A stretch of DNA of 64,000 bases, from NCBI RefSeq assembly GCF_025449335.1, contig NZ_CP104883.1, positions 543,501 through 607,500 of the forward strand. The letters run 5' to 3'. The position numbers and the translations under genes were made by a program. The stretch's first letter is position 1. Every line of letters starts with the position of its first letter. The stretch is from Bartonella sp. HY328. GTDB taxonomy: Bacteria; Pseudomonadota; Alphaproteobacteria; Rhizobiales; Rhizobiaceae. Below are positions 35,775 to 45,312 of the stretch, piece after piece. The notes below the pieces were generated by a model. It saw only the letters and a list, made by a program, of their open reading frames with translations. It was not told the origin of the DNA and did no database searches.

Positions 35775-36365
35775 CTAGTTTTTAAGAAGTGAGCTATTGG
35801 CTAATTTTTGTGCTTCAGCAAGCTCGGCATCGGTAAATTCATCTTCCTTTTCGCTCACTAAGCCAGCAAGTGTTGGGTCAATGATAATTTTACCACCTGC
35901 AATATCAATGGTTGGAATCGCTGCTTGGGTAAAAGGAATAAAGACGAGCTTACCGGTTTTATCGCTCATTTCAATAAGATCACCAGCACCAAAATTATAC
36001 AGGCTTCGCACTTTGCCTATTGGTGTGTTGTCTAGATCATGGACTGCAAGACCGATGAGATCTTCAAGATAAAATTCATCTTCCTCAAGGTCTTCAGGTA
36101 ATTGATCACGCTCGACAAAAATTTCTTTGCCATTAAGACTTTCGGCTTTTTCGCGGCTATCAATGCCAGCAAGCCTAGCAACGAGCATATCTTTTTGCGG
36201 ACGCAGCGATAAAATTTTGATAATATTGCCATTTGCATCAAAAAGCGCGCCATAATCACCCAAAGCGAGTGGGTCACTTGTAAAGCTTTTTATACGCACT
36301 TCGCCTTTAATGCCATGGGCTGCACCGATTCGGGCGAGTAATACTGGCTTGTTGAGCTTTACCAT
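35775..36365 (-). CDS. rimM: Ribosome maturation factor RimM
   Basis: 16S rRNA processing factor that binds S19 during 30S assembly. The N-terminal domain has LARIGAAHGIKGEVRIKSFT and the PRC-barrel shows FYLEDLIGLAVHDLDNTPIG. 196 residues, with an acidic tail. Part of rimM-trmD-rplS; ffh and rpsP, usually just before rimM, are not here. Instead rpmE and a terminator lie upstream. Confidence 0.96.
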   Translation of the reverse strand: MVKLNKPVLLARIGAAHGIKGEVRIKSFTSDPLALGDYGALFDANGNIIKILSLRPQKDMLVARLAGIDSREKAESLNGKEIFVERDQLPEDLEEDEFYLEDLIGLAVHDLDNTPIGKVRSLYNFGAGDLIEMSDKTGKLVFIPFTQAAIPTIDIAGGKIIIDPTLAGLVSEKEDEFTDAELAEAQKLANSSLLKN

Positions 36366-36685
36366 GATTTATCCAAACCTTATTTTGACCTATTGAGTTA
36401 TGTGAAAAAAATAAAATTGCTTTTCATGTTTCATATAGCAGAATGACACAAAAATTAGGCCACAATTTATTTAAACTCATTATTATTTTTAGCCCTGCAT
36501 TTTATAACGAGCTGATTTTTTGTTTTATAAATCTAAATATAATTAAAAAGCCGCGCAATGCGCGGCTTTTTTAAAATTGTCCCAAATATGCTTATTCTAT
36601 TTTAAAAATAAAATACAAAACATATTTAGAAGGAAAAATATTTCAATTAGATATCAATGGGTTAATTGAAATATTTGCCAAAGGC
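36366..36685. other. Intergenic region rimM-rpmE, 320 bases
   Basis: It holds the rpmE terminator at 36545-36572. The AT-rich 36370-36540 part should carry the rimM promoter. Nothing else was recognised. Confidence 0.5.
36545..36572 (-). terminator. Terminator after rpmE
   Basis: AAAAAGCCGCGC (36545-36556), loop AAT, GCGCGGCTTTTT (36560-36571): a perfect GC-rich 12-bp stem with U-runs on both strands. It isolates rpmE from the rimM operon. Confidence 0.92.
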
Positions 36686-36907
36686 TTAGATACCAAGATT
36701 ACCAAAACGATTCTTGAACTTGGATACGCGGCCACCACGGTCAACAAGACCCTGTGAACCACCAGTCCAAGCTGGATGAGAATTTGGATCGATATCAAGG
36801 TTAAGAGTATCGCCTTCTTTGCCCCATGTTGAACGGGTCATGTATTCTGTACCATTGGTCATAACAACCTTGATGGCATGATAATTTGGATGAATGTCAG
36901 CTTTCAT
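36686..36907 (-). CDS. rpmE: 50S ribosomal protein L31, zinc-free type
   Basis: 73-residue L31 with the conserved start MKADIHPNYH, SHPAWTGGSQGLVDRGGRV and the end KFKNRFGN. It lacks the CxxC zinc motifs, as is usual in alphaproteobacteria. Preceded by GGAAACG. Its own transcription unit, with a terminator at 36545. Confidence 0.97.
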   Translation of the reverse strand: MKADIHPNYHAIKVVMTNGTEYMTRSTWGKEGDTLNLDIDPNSHPAWTGGSQGLVDRGGRVSKFKNRFGNLGI

Positions 36908-37032
36908 TATCGTTTCCTGAACTTTATTCCGCTAATCCCAATTTGAGGGGTGCGAACCAACTAATCTTTTGCTAAAGAAAACCTATCTAACATTACAGGC
37001 TTTCAAAAATCAGATTCTGCCTATACATCAGC

Positions 37033-38862
37033 ATGACGACGATAACAAGGGCACAAAGTAAAATGGCATTATTTCGCGGCAAAAAAGATGAAAAAAACAG
37101 TAAAAACCAAAAAAATGGTAAAAAAACGCGACCGTTAAAGGTACTTTTCCCCTATATCAAGCGCAATCGCGGCATTTGTTTGGGGGCGCTTATTTCATTA
37201 ATTGTTGCAGCTCTTGTTATGTTGGCATTACCTATTGCCATTCGTCGTATGTTGGATCATGGTTTTTCCGATAGCAGCGGCGAAATGATTAATTCTTACT
37301 TTGTTATGATGCTGGTCTTAGCAGCCATTTTAGGTCTTGCCTCTGCTGCGCGCTATTATTTTGTTATTACCCTTGGTGAAAAAGTCGTCAATCATTTACG
37401 CAGTGATGTTTTTTCTCATGTGGTTGACTTGTCGCCGGGTTTTTATGATCGCTCTCATTCTGGTGAAATCGTCTCGCGTCTTTCCGCCGATACAACCCAA
37501 ATTAAATCCGCCGTGGGTGCCAGCGTGTCTGTCGCTTTGCGCAATATTATTATGGCAGTGGGCGCTGTAATTATGATGATTATCACCAGCCCGAAATTAT
37601 CAACATTGGTATTAATTACCATTCCCATCATTGTTATTCCGCTTATTGCTTTTGGTCGTAAAGTGCGTGTACGAACCCGTAAAGCACAAGATAGGCTAGC
37701 GGAGGCTAATGCTTTGGCGGGTGAGCAAATCGCAGCAATCCGCACCGTACAAGCTTTTAATGCGCAAAATTTTGTTTCATCGCAATTTAAGAAATTGGTT
37801 GATAAGGCGTTTAATGCGGCGCGCCAATCGGTGCAATCGCGGGCTTTTTTAACTGGATTTGCTATTTTTCTGGTTTTTGGCAGCGTCGTTGCTGTTTTAT
37901 GGATTGGCTCTAATGACGTGCTTGCCGGCAAAATGAGCGGCGGCACTTTAGGTCAATTTGTGTTATATGCAGTTTTTGCGGCAAGCTCCTTTGGACAATT
38001 ATCCGAAGTTGGCGCTGAACTTGCACAAGCAACGGGCGCGGCTGAACGTATTGCTGAATTATTGGACGAAAAATCTGATATTACCAAGCCACAAAATGCG
38101 CGCGCCATTGCTAAGGATATGGGCGGCAGCGTGCAGTTTGACGATGTTTCCTTTACCTATCCAACAAGGCCGGATTTCCAAGCCACTCATCATTTAAGTT
38201 TTGCAGTGGAGCAGGGCGAAAATGTTGCCTTTGTCGGCCCATCGGGTTCTGGTAAAAGCACAATTTTTGCGCTTTTGTTGCGCTTTTATGATCCACAAAG
38301 CGGTAAGATTTTTATAAATGGTCAAGATCTCACTTTGGCCGATCCTTTTGATATTCGTGACCATATTGCCTATGTCCCACAAGATGTCGCTATTTTTGAT
38401 GGTACAATGCGTGATAATATTGCCTTTGGCCGCCCAGATATCAGCATGAGCGAGATTGAAAATGCCGCGCGTGCTGCCAATGCCTATGATTTTATCCATG
38501 AATTGCCCGATGGTTTTAATACGCAAGTTGGCGAGCGCGGTGTTACCCTATCGGGTGGGCAAAAGCAGCGTATCGCCATTGCGCGTGCTATTTTGCGCAA
38601 TGCACCAATATTATTGTTGGATGAGGCAACCTCAGCCCTTGATGCAGAAAGTGAAATGCTGGTGCAAAAAGCATTGGAAAAATTAATGGAAGGGCGCACT
38701 ACATTGGTCATTGCTCACCGTCTTGCGACCGTTTTAAAGGCTGATCGTATTATGGTCATGGAAAATGGTCACATTGTTGAACAAGGAAAACATGAAGAAC
38801 TGGTGGAAAAATCTGGCCTTTATGCACGCTTAGCCCATTTGCAGTTTTCAAACCTTAGTTAG
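37033..38862 (+). CDS. ABC exporter, MsbA/ABCB-like fused permease-ATPase
   Basis: Half-transporter exporter of 609 residues. A lysine-rich N-terminus (about 1-35) is followed by six membrane helices (about 40-310) and an ATPase domain (about 350-600). Walker A is GPSGSGKSTIF, the signature is TLSGGQKQRIAI, Walker B is ILLLDEATSALD and the switch His is in VIAHRLATV. Related proteins flip lipids or export drugs; the substrate is unknown here. The start may be Met1 or Met11 (37063, with AAGGG upstream). It is divergent from rpmE and 77 bases before folC. Confidence 0.92.
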   Translation: MTTITRAQSKMALFRGKKDEKNSKNQKNGKKTRPLKVLFPYIKRNRGICLGALISLIVAALVMLALPIAIRRMLDHGFSDSSGEMINSYFVMMLVLAAILGLASAARYYFVITLGEKVVNHLRSDVFSHVVDLSPGFYDRSHSGEIVSRLSADTTQIKSAVGASVSVALRNIIMAVGAVIMMIITSPKLSTLVLITIPIIVIPLIAFGRKVRVRTRKAQDRLAEANALAGEQIAAIRTVQAFNAQNFVSSQFKKLVDKAFNAARQSVQSRAFLTGFAIFLVFGSVVAVLWIGSNDVLAGKMSGGTLGQFVLYAVFAASSFGQLSEVGAELAQATGAAERIAELLDEKSDITKPQNARAIAKDMGGSVQFDDVSFTYPTRPDFQATHHLSFAVEQGENVAFVGPSGSGKSTIFALLLRFYDPQSGKIFINGQDLTLADPFDIRDHIAYVPQDVAIFDGTMRDNIAFGRPDISMSEIENAARAANAYDFIHELPDGFNTQVGERGVTLSGGQKQRIAIARAILRNAPILLLDEATSALDAESEMLVQKALEKLMEGRTTLVIAHRLATVLKADRIMVMENGHIVEQGKHEELVEKSGLYARLAHLQFSNLS

Positions 38863-38939
38863 ATGATGGCGAAGGCTAGAATTTTGGCCTTTTAATTATC
38901 GTGAGAATTTTTTTAATTTGTATGCTTAAGAGATAAAAT

Positions 38940-40298
38940 ATGACAACGCGGCAAACGGCTGATGATCTTATCAAAGAATTTATGCGCCACCATCCTAAAG
39001 GCTTTGACTTGTCTTTGGGACGCATCAGCGCACTTTTAGCAAAACTAGGGTCACCGCAAAATAAATTGCCGCCAATTTTTCATATTGCTGGCACCAATGG
39101 CAAAGGTTCTGCCAGTGCCTATTTAAGATCGCTATTGGAAGAAGCTGGCTATGGTGTCCATGTTCATACGTCTCCCCATCTTGTCCATTGGCATGAGCGT
39201 TATCGCCTTGCACAAAATACGCGTGCAACCCAAAATGGTCAAAAAACAAGTAGCCAATTTGTTGATGACGCGGTTTTAGCGGATGTTTTACAGCGTATTG
39301 GCACAGCAAATGCTGGTGCTGCGATTACCGTTTTTGAAATATTGACCGCCGCTGCCTTTTTGCTTTTTGCCGAGCATCCTGCCGACGCTATTATATTGGA
39401 AGTGGGGCTCGGGGGTCGTTTCGATGCGACTAATGTCATCGCAAGTCCAGCCGTCTCGCTGATTATGCCGATATCGTTAGACCATCAAGCTTTTTTGGGC
39501 GATACAATTGCTGCCATTGCCGGTGAAAAGGCTGGCATTATCAAGAAAAATTGTCCGGTGGTGATTAGCGCGCAACAAAGCGATGAGGCTTTAGATGTTT
39601 TAACTACTATTGCCCAAAAAAATCACGCACCGACTTATATTTTTGGCCAAGATTTTACCGCTTATGAAGAACATGGGCGCATGGCTTTTCAAAATGAACA
39701 AGGCTTGACTGATTTGCCATTGCCACAATTAAATGGTGCTTATCAAATTCAAAATGCGGCTAGTGCTATTCAAGCGGTAAAAGTTGCTGGTTTTGCAATT
39801 GAAGATGAGCAGATTGCTAACGCTTTACGCAATGTTTATTGGCCGGGGCGAATGCAAAGATTAGCATCAGGTGCATTGCTTGATCATGCTGCAAAAAATT
39901 GCGATATTTGGATAGATGGCGGCCATAATCCGGCGGCTGGCGCAGTTACGGTTGCGACATTAAAGAAAATTATGAGTAATCAATATGATCAGCTTTATCT
40001 CATTGCTGGTATGATCAACACCAAGGATAGCCAATCCTATTTTGAAAACTTTGCTTGCCTATCGCCAAAGGTCTTTACTGTGCCAGTGCAATCATCCGAT
40101 GCGGGTATTGATCCAAAGGATCTCGCCGCAATGGCAAAAGCTGCGAAGCTTGATGCGAGGGCAACTGGTTCGATTAATGAGGCTTTGCAGGAAATTGCAA
40201 TTATAAATGATGAAAGCAAACGCAGTCTTATCTTGATTTGCGGCTCGCTTTATCTTGCAGGCGACGCCTTAGACCAAAATGGCACACCACCGCGCTAG
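38940..40298 (+). CDS. folC: Bifunctional dihydrofolate/folylpolyglutamate synthase
   Basis: Mur-ligase-type enzyme that adds glutamate to dihydropteroate and tetrahydrofolate. ATP loop IAGTNGKGSASAYLR, VHTSPHLVHWHERYRL, LEVGLGGRFDATNVI and IWIDGGHNPAAG are seen. 452 residues. The stop is six bases from the stop of the convergent phosphoesterase gene. accD, its common partner, is not here. Confidence 0.95.
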   Translation: MTTRQTADDLIKEFMRHHPKGFDLSLGRISALLAKLGSPQNKLPPIFHIAGTNGKGSASAYLRSLLEEAGYGVHVHTSPHLVHWHERYRLAQNTRATQNGQKTSSQFVDDAVLADVLQRIGTANAGAAITVFEILTAAAFLLFAEHPADAIILEVGLGGRFDATNVIASPAVSLIMPISLDHQAFLGDTIAAIAGEKAGIIKKNCPVVISAQQSDEALDVLTTIAQKNHAPTYIFGQDFTAYEEHGRMAFQNEQGLTDLPLPQLNGAYQIQNAASAIQAVKVAGFAIEDEQIANALRNVYWPGRMQRLASGALLDHAAKNCDIWIDGGHNPAAGAVTVATLKKIMSNQYDQLYLIAGMINTKDSQSYFENFACLSPKVFTVPVQSSDAGIDPKDLAAMAKAAKLDARATGSINEALQEIAIINDESKRSLILICGSLYLAGDALDQNGTPPR

Positions 40299-40304
40299 AA
40301 TGAC

Positions 40305-40838
40305 TTATTTGCCCCAAAGTTTTAACGGCGGCAATGTTTTGCTGCGTTGCTTTATCGCCTCAAGATCTGTTGGCTTATAATCCCATAAGTCAACACCGAC
40401 ATTGATGCTTTTATTGGTGCCTTGCCATTTATCATGAACATGACCAAAAAGATGTAAGTTACCATGGTGGTCACCATTCCAACTTAAAAGTGGATAATGG
40501 CAAAGCACTAATTTTGTTTCACCATCACTCATTTCAAAAAGATCATGAATACTTGCCCATGGCAGGCGCTTGACGCTGCTATGATCATGATTGCCAATGA
40601 TGAGATGTTTTTGCCCGGGAATAGAGTTGAAAAGAGCATTTAATAATGCGGCATCTTTATTTTTTTTGCCGCAATAAAAATCGCCAATGATCCACAGATG
40701 ATCGTCTTGCGTGACACAGTCTTGCAGATTTTGCAGCAAGGCAGCATCCATATCATCTGTATTTTCAAAAGGGCGATCGCAATAATGAAGGATATTCTTA
40801 TGGCCGAAATGTGGGTCGGCGGTATACCAATGTTTCAT
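40305..40838 (-). CDS. Calcineurin-like metallophosphoesterase
   Basis: Small two-metal phosphoesterase of 177 residues. All five metal-binding blocks are visible: ADPHFGHKN, IIGDF, IIGNHDH, LCHYPLLSW and LFGHVH. Such stand-alone proteins often act on phosphodiesters or nucleotides, but the substrate is not predictable. Convergent with folC. Confidence 0.9.
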   Translation of the reverse strand: MKHWYTADPHFGHKNILHYCDRPFENTDDMDAALLQNLQDCVTQDDHLWIIGDFYCGKKNKDAALLNALFNSIPGQKHLIIGNHDHSSVKRLPWASIHDLFEMSDGETKLVLCHYPLLSWNGDHHGNLHLFGHVHDKWQGTNKSINVGVDLWDYKPTDLEAIKQRSKTLPPLKLWGK

Positions 40839-40950
40839 GGCACCAATTTTATCACAGGAAATAGCGGCTCACAATGCACGCTGCACTAAAAAAATCGGCT
40901 ATTGCATCAAACAAACACAGATAGTTGATATTTTAAGCAAGTCTATAAAA

Positions 40951-42534
40951 CTATAATTGCGATTCAATTGGCAGCCAGCTGATAAATTGCACAAAAAGCC
41001 GCCGCCAAATCGATGTTTTGGGGTCATGCTTATAAATCTCAAGCCTATCATCTTCAATATCATGCCAATTTAAATGGTCTTTTTTATCGAGCATCACTTC
41101 ATAGCTCATATCATCATTGATTTCTTCACTAAAAAGTTGATCCATCATGATAGCAATTTCGCGGCAATCAAATAAAATCCCCATTTCGGTGTTAAGCGAT
41201 GCCGAGCGCGGATCAAAATTGAATGAGCCAACAAAGCCACGCTCACGATCGATCAAAAAGGCTTTGGTATGTAAGCTTGCATGGCCTGAACCAAAAAGCC
41301 GCAAATGATGATGACCACTATCGGCCTTTAGCTCATAAAGCTTAACGCCGCCTTTTAATAGTTTTTTGCGGTAGCACATATAGCCGCCATGCACTACGGC
41401 GACATCGGTTGCTGATAAGGAATTGGTGAGAATTTGCACATCGCAACCATCTGCTGCAATTTTGGTTAAATGCTCGCTGCCTGCAACACCTGGAATAAAA
41501 TAGGGTGATGTTATTTGTAAATTGGTGCTTGCCTCATTGATAAATGGCATTAAAATTTCCATAAGCCAATTATCTGCGCCTTTATTAAGGGCTTTTTCTG
41601 GTGGGTCTGAAATAACTTGCACCATATCAGCAGCAATGAGACGACCGTTTTTTTCTAAAAAATGATGAAGTCCTAAATGGTGGTGCAAATAATCAAGATA
41701 GGGGCGAGCCTTTGCCGATTTGCGGAAAAGGCGCAATTTGCCTTTCCATTTATCAGGGTTTTTAAGCGTGCGCGGTAGGGTTAGGGCGTGGATTGGCAAA
41801 ACCACTTCGCTATTCCAGAATGTATCAAAAATGCTTTCAGCATTACGCACCTCTGGCCCAATGAGTATAAGATCAAGATCGCGAAAATTAGACTTCTGCC
41901 CCGCACCAAAATAGGCGTCACCAATATTGCGGCCGCCAACAAAGGCAAGGCGACCATCGGCAATAAAAGCTTTATTATGCATACGCCGTGTTACAGTTAA
42001 GGCGCGTAAAGCCATTTCCAATCCACGTTGCAAACCATTTTGACGGGTACGCGAAGGATTAAACATACGGATTTCAATGTTTTGATGTTGGTCAAGGGCT
42101 ACATAAGCGCGATCACGCCCTTGCGCATTAATATCATCCAGAATAAGCCGTACTTTGACACCTCGATCTGCCGCTTCAACAATTTCGTTAAGCAAAAGCC
42201 GTCCCGTTACGTCATCGTCCCAAATATAATACATCATATCAAGGCTGCGCTCTGCCATGCGCGCTGCAAGAACGCGGGCGGCAAAAGCATCAAGATTATT
42301 AATTAATAGCGACAGGGCATTATAACTTACGCCAAGGCCATTACGTTCATGGGCTATTTTTTGCACCAATTGATCAATCTGGGTTGTATTTTCTTCCAAA
42401 GGCAAAGCATAAGAGGGTTCGCCGCGCGCTTGTTTAGCAAAGCGGCCATAAGTATAGACGGCAAGAATGGAGGCCAGTGCAATAATAGCTGCAACGAGCA
42501 AAAATATTTTTAAAAAATCAAATATATTATCCAT
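40951..42534 (-). CDS. Phospholipase D/cardiolipin synthase-like protein
   Basis: 527-residue membrane-anchored PLD-superfamily protein. An N-terminal hydrophobic helix (about 8-27) is followed by two HKD motifs: MHNKAFIADGRLAFVGGRN and SLHTKAFLIDRERGFVGSFN. This is the plan of bacterial cardiolipin synthases (condensing two phosphatidylglycerols or PG with another donor). The region between the motifs is longer than in E. coli ClsA and resembles ClsC/YmdC-type proteins. Assignment to Cls activity is an inference. Confidence 0.85.
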   Translation of the reverse strand: MDNIFDFLKIFLLVAAIIALASILAVYTYGRFAKQARGEPSYALPLEENTTQIDQLVQKIAHERNGLGVSYNALSLLINNLDAFAARVLAARMAERSLDMMYYIWDDDVTGRLLLNEIVEAADRGVKVRLILDDINAQGRDRAYVALDQHQNIEIRMFNPSRTRQNGLQRGLEMALRALTVTRRMHNKAFIADGRLAFVGGRNIGDAYFGAGQKSNFRDLDLILIGPEVRNAESIFDTFWNSEVVLPIHALTLPRTLKNPDKWKGKLRLFRKSAKARPYLDYLHHHLGLHHFLEKNGRLIAADMVQVISDPPEKALNKGADNWLMEILMPFINEASTNLQITSPYFIPGVAGSEHLTKIAADGCDVQILTNSLSATDVAVVHGGYMCYRKKLLKGGVKLYELKADSGHHHLRLFGSGHASLHTKAFLIDRERGFVGSFNFDPRSASLNTEMGILFDCREIAIMMDQLFSEEINDDMSYEVMLDKKDHLNWHDIEDDRLEIYKHDPKTSIWRRLFVQFISWLPIESQL

Positions 42535-42895
42535 TTGCGTTAACAGTTAAACACTCCGCTATTATATCAAAAACTAAAAAGCATACCAATAATTAAGGTT
42601 GGTAATCCATATTTAGGGTAAAGCCCAAGTTTATGATGAAGCCCAAGTTTATGAGGAAGTCTAAGTCTATGATAAAGCTATTACATATTTATGTATTGCT
42701 CAACGACTTTCAATCAGTGTTTTTACTGACATAACATTTAGTTGCAATAAGATAAACAATCTTAAAGTTTTTTAGTTTAAAATGAATTACAGATAGGCAA
42801 GCAGCTTATTGATTTTTATCTGTTTTTTTATGTGATGCTTGAAATTATTAATATAAAAATTATTAAATTGAATATTTAAAGAGTATTTTTAAGTT
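42535..42895. other. Intergenic region, 361 bases, with tandem repeat
   Basis: It carries the promoter side of the PLD gene and an 18-bp tandem repeat at 42621-42674. After 42700 the sequence is very AT-rich with no gene. Confidence 0.5.
42621..42674. repeat. 18-bp tandem repeat, three units
   Basis: Units AAGCCCAAGTTTATGATG, AAGCCCAAGTTTATGAGG and AAGTCTAAGTCTATGATA follow each other directly; the third is diverged. Likely a small variable-number repeat. A short open frame crosses it but has no supported start. Confidence 0.85.
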
Positions 42896-43246
42896 TTATA
42901 AATATTTTAAAATACGCTCATCATGAATGATGTCCCATAGATATTTGTAATTTTCATCGTTACGTGATGTAAATAAATGTGCAAAATTATATAAAAAACT
43001 GTTTAGCTTGTAATGAAATTCCGTTTCAGCTCGGTTAAGCAGTTGGGCAAGATCAACGAGATCGGCCAAACAATCTTGGCTTTCTTCCAAGGTTTTGCCT
43101 TTGATATTTGCAATTTTATATTGAATTTCATTTTGAAAAAAATGACAAAGCTCTTTGATCCTCATATTGGCATCGTCATAGAGTTCTAATTCAATTTCCA
43201 ATGATCTTCTTCGATTAATTTCCATGCATAAATTTCTCTTTTGCAT
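42896..43246 (-). CDS. Hypothetical protein, alpha-helical
   Basis: 116 residues, no family recognised, no signal peptide or membrane helix. The sequence is rich in charged and helix-forming residues (IKELCHFFQNEIQYKIANIK, CLADLVDLAQLLNRAE) and ends IIHDERILKYL. Start may be Met1 or Met8. It stands alone between the PLD gene and ribokinase in an AT-rich area, so transfer is possible. Confidence 0.55.
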   Translation of the reverse strand: MQKRNLCMEINRRRSLEIELELYDDANMRIKELCHFFQNEIQYKIANIKGKTLEESQDCLADLVDLAQLLNRAETEFHYKLNSFLYNFAHLFTSRNDENYKYLWDIIHDERILKYL

Positions 43247-43299
43247 CTAAGGCTTTTAAAGGGGCAATAGATAAACATGCCCCTTGTAATTTGTGCAGT

Positions 43300-44262
43300 T
43301 TAAAATTTTTCACATTTAATATCAGCTTGGCTTTGCAGCAATTGAGTGATTTCGTGCCAAGTTGGCGCAGCTTCTGACGCACCTTTTTTAGTGGTAGCTA
43401 AAGCGCCAGCGGCGCCTGCAATACGGATTGCTTCATCAATAGCAAGACCATTGGCAAGGCCGGTTGCAAGCCCAGCATTAAAGCTGTCGCCAGCTGCTAC
43501 ACTATCAATAGCAGTTACTTTAAAGGGGGGTAAAAATCCACGCTCTTGCTTGGTAAAATAGCAAACCCCTTCGCTTCCGAGTTTGATAATAGCAATATCA
43601 AGGCCCCGACTTAAAAAAACATCTGCTGCTTCTTTCGCGGATGCGCGGTCATGTGGTCGAATACCGGTGAGTTTTTCTGTTTCCGTTTCATTGGGGGTCA
43701 TAACATGGGCAAGCTGATAAAGTTCATCTGGCAGGTTTTGCGGGGCTGGTGCTGGATCCATGATAATAATGCCACCAGCATCTTTAACAATTTGCGCCGC
43801 TTTTAAAACTGTATCCATTGGCACTTCAAGCTGCATCAACAATACTTTGGCACTTTCAATAATCGGCTTAATGCAATCCACATCGGCAACATTAAGTGCC
43901 ATATTGCTACCGCCTGCAACAACGATGGTATTTTCACCGCTTTCATTAATGTTAATTGAGGCAATACCGGTCATTTCAGTTGGGTGGACATTTAAGCCAG
44001 CAAGATTAAGACTGGTTGCTTCTAAATGCGCGCGTGCATAGCTGCCCAAGGCGTCATCACCAATCCAGCCTGCAAGGCGCACTTCAATACCGCTATCTTG
44101 TGCAATGCGGCTAGCTGCAACCGCTTGATTAGCGCCTTTGCCACCAAGGCCCATGGCAAAGCTTTGTGCATGGATGGTTTCACCAGCCTGAGGCAACGCA
44201 CTAACTCGGCTGGTCATATCAATGTTAATACTGCCAAAAACCGCGATAGATGCTTTGGACAT
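43300..44262 (-). CDS. rbsK: Ribokinase (PfkB family)
   Basis: Sugar kinase converting ribose to ribose-5-phosphate. The PfkB N-terminal motif GLGGKGANQAVAASR and the catalytic VAAGDSFNAGLATGLA are present, with MDPAPAP and MTPNETETEKLTG in between. The start at 44262 (MSKASIAVFG) follows GGAGAATTGCCC; an open 15-codon extension lacks a site. No ribose ABC genes are adjacent, so another pentose or nucleoside could be the substrate. Confidence 0.88.
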   Translation of the reverse strand: MSKASIAVFGSINIDMTSRVSALPQAGETIHAQSFAMGLGGKGANQAVAASRIAQDSGIEVRLAGWIGDDALGSYARAHLEATSLNLAGLNVHPTEMTGIASININESGENTIVVAGGSNMALNVADVDCIKPIIESAKVLLMQLEVPMDTVLKAAQIVKDAGGIIIMDPAPAPQNLPDELYQLAHVMTPNETETEKLTGIRPHDRASAKEAADVFLSRGLDIAIIKLGSEGVCYFTKQERGFLPPFKVTAIDSVAAGDSFNAGLATGLANGLAIDEAIRIAGAAGALATTKKGASEAAPTWHEITQLLQSQADIKCEKF

Positions 44263-44361
44263 GGGCAATTCTCCTTGATGTGTCTTATGACTAAGGTCAA
44301 TATTCATTTTTCTTTGTCTATATCTGCAAGGCCTTATTTTGTCTTGCTAAAAAATAAGGCT

Positions 44362-45117
44362 TTAGGCGGTTTTTCGCTTATAAGAAATGGTATCAAAGCG
44401 TGCATTAAGGCCATCATATAGCAGCAATCGCCCAATTAATGGCTGGCCAGCACCAGTGATAAGCTTAATCACCTCCATAGCTTGCAGCGAGCCAATAACG
44501 CCCGGTAGCGCGCCAACGACGCCTGCTTGGGCGCAGCTTGGCACTGTTCCTTCTGGGGGTTCTACGGGGAAAAGATCACGGTAGCGCGGATTATTATCCT
44601 TATAAGGCATTAAAATTGTAACCGAGCCATCAAAGCGACCAATTGCGCCGCTGACCAAAGGCCGCTCGATATCTTCGCAAAGGTCTGCAAGCAGATAACG
44701 GGTTGAAAAATTATCGCAACCATCAACAATGATATCGTAATTTTCAAGCAATTGACGACCATTTTCGTTGGTAAGTCGCTCATTTATTGCATGTATAGTG
44801 CTATGGGGATTGATTCTGGCAAGAGCCGTTTTTGCACTTGTTACCTTGGCCTCGCCAATTTTATCGCTGTCATGGATGATTTGTCGCTGTAAATTGGATA
44901 ATGATACATGATCATCATCAATAATGCCAATAGTGCCAATGCCTGCGGCGGCAAGATATTGCAAGACTGGGCTACCAAGACCGCCGGCACCAATAACTAA
45001 GACTTTGGCCGCTTTTAGTCTTTGTTGGCCATGGCCACCAATTTCGGGTAAAACAATATGACGGGCATAACGTGATATTTCATCATTACTTAATTGAATT
45101 TCATTTTGTTGCGTCAT
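44362..45117 (-). CDS. MoeB/ThiF/HesA family adenylyltransferase
   Basis: E1-like enzyme that adenylates the C-terminus of a sulfur carrier (MoaD or ThiS). N-terminus SRYARHIVLPEIGGHGQQRL, ATP motif VIGAGGLGSPVLQYLA, IGIIDDDHVSLSNLQRQI and VDGCDNFSTRYLL are standard. The zinc-binding CxxC pairs of E. coli MoeB are absent (RYRDLFP in place of CYRC, and no C-terminal CxxC). No rhodanese domain is attached. 251 residues. moaD or thi genes are not adjacent, so molybdopterin versus thiamine cannot be decided. Confidence 0.88.
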   Translation of the reverse strand: MTQQNEIQLSNDEISRYARHIVLPEIGGHGQQRLKAAKVLVIGAGGLGSPVLQYLAAAGIGTIGIIDDDHVSLSNLQRQIIHDSDKIGEAKVTSAKTALARINPHSTIHAINERLTNENGRQLLENYDIIVDGCDNFSTRYLLADLCEDIERPLVSGAIGRFDGSVTILMPYKDNNPRYRDLFPVEPPEGTVPSCAQAGVVGALPGVIGSLQAMEVIKLITGAGQPLIGRLLLYDGLNARFDTISYKRKTA

Positions 45118-45312
45118 AATCTACCCTTGAAATATTATATGCGCCACACATTTTAAAAATGAATTTGCGGAGTATATATATTTTTACTATGGTTCGTCTT
45201 TTCTACTTGATTTTGTTAAAAATCAAGTGCGCTCACTATATGCAGCAACAATAGCATAATATAAGAAATTAGACCATAATTTTAGAAAATGGGTCATAAA
45301 AGGTAGGTTTCA

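Noticed and set aside
42621..42674. CRISPR array
   Set aside because: Three directly abutting 18-bp units without spacers and no cas genes.
42633..42737. Short lysine/methionine-rich ORF over the tandem repeat
   Set aside because: No ribosome binding site and no supporting context; likely a by-product of the repeat.
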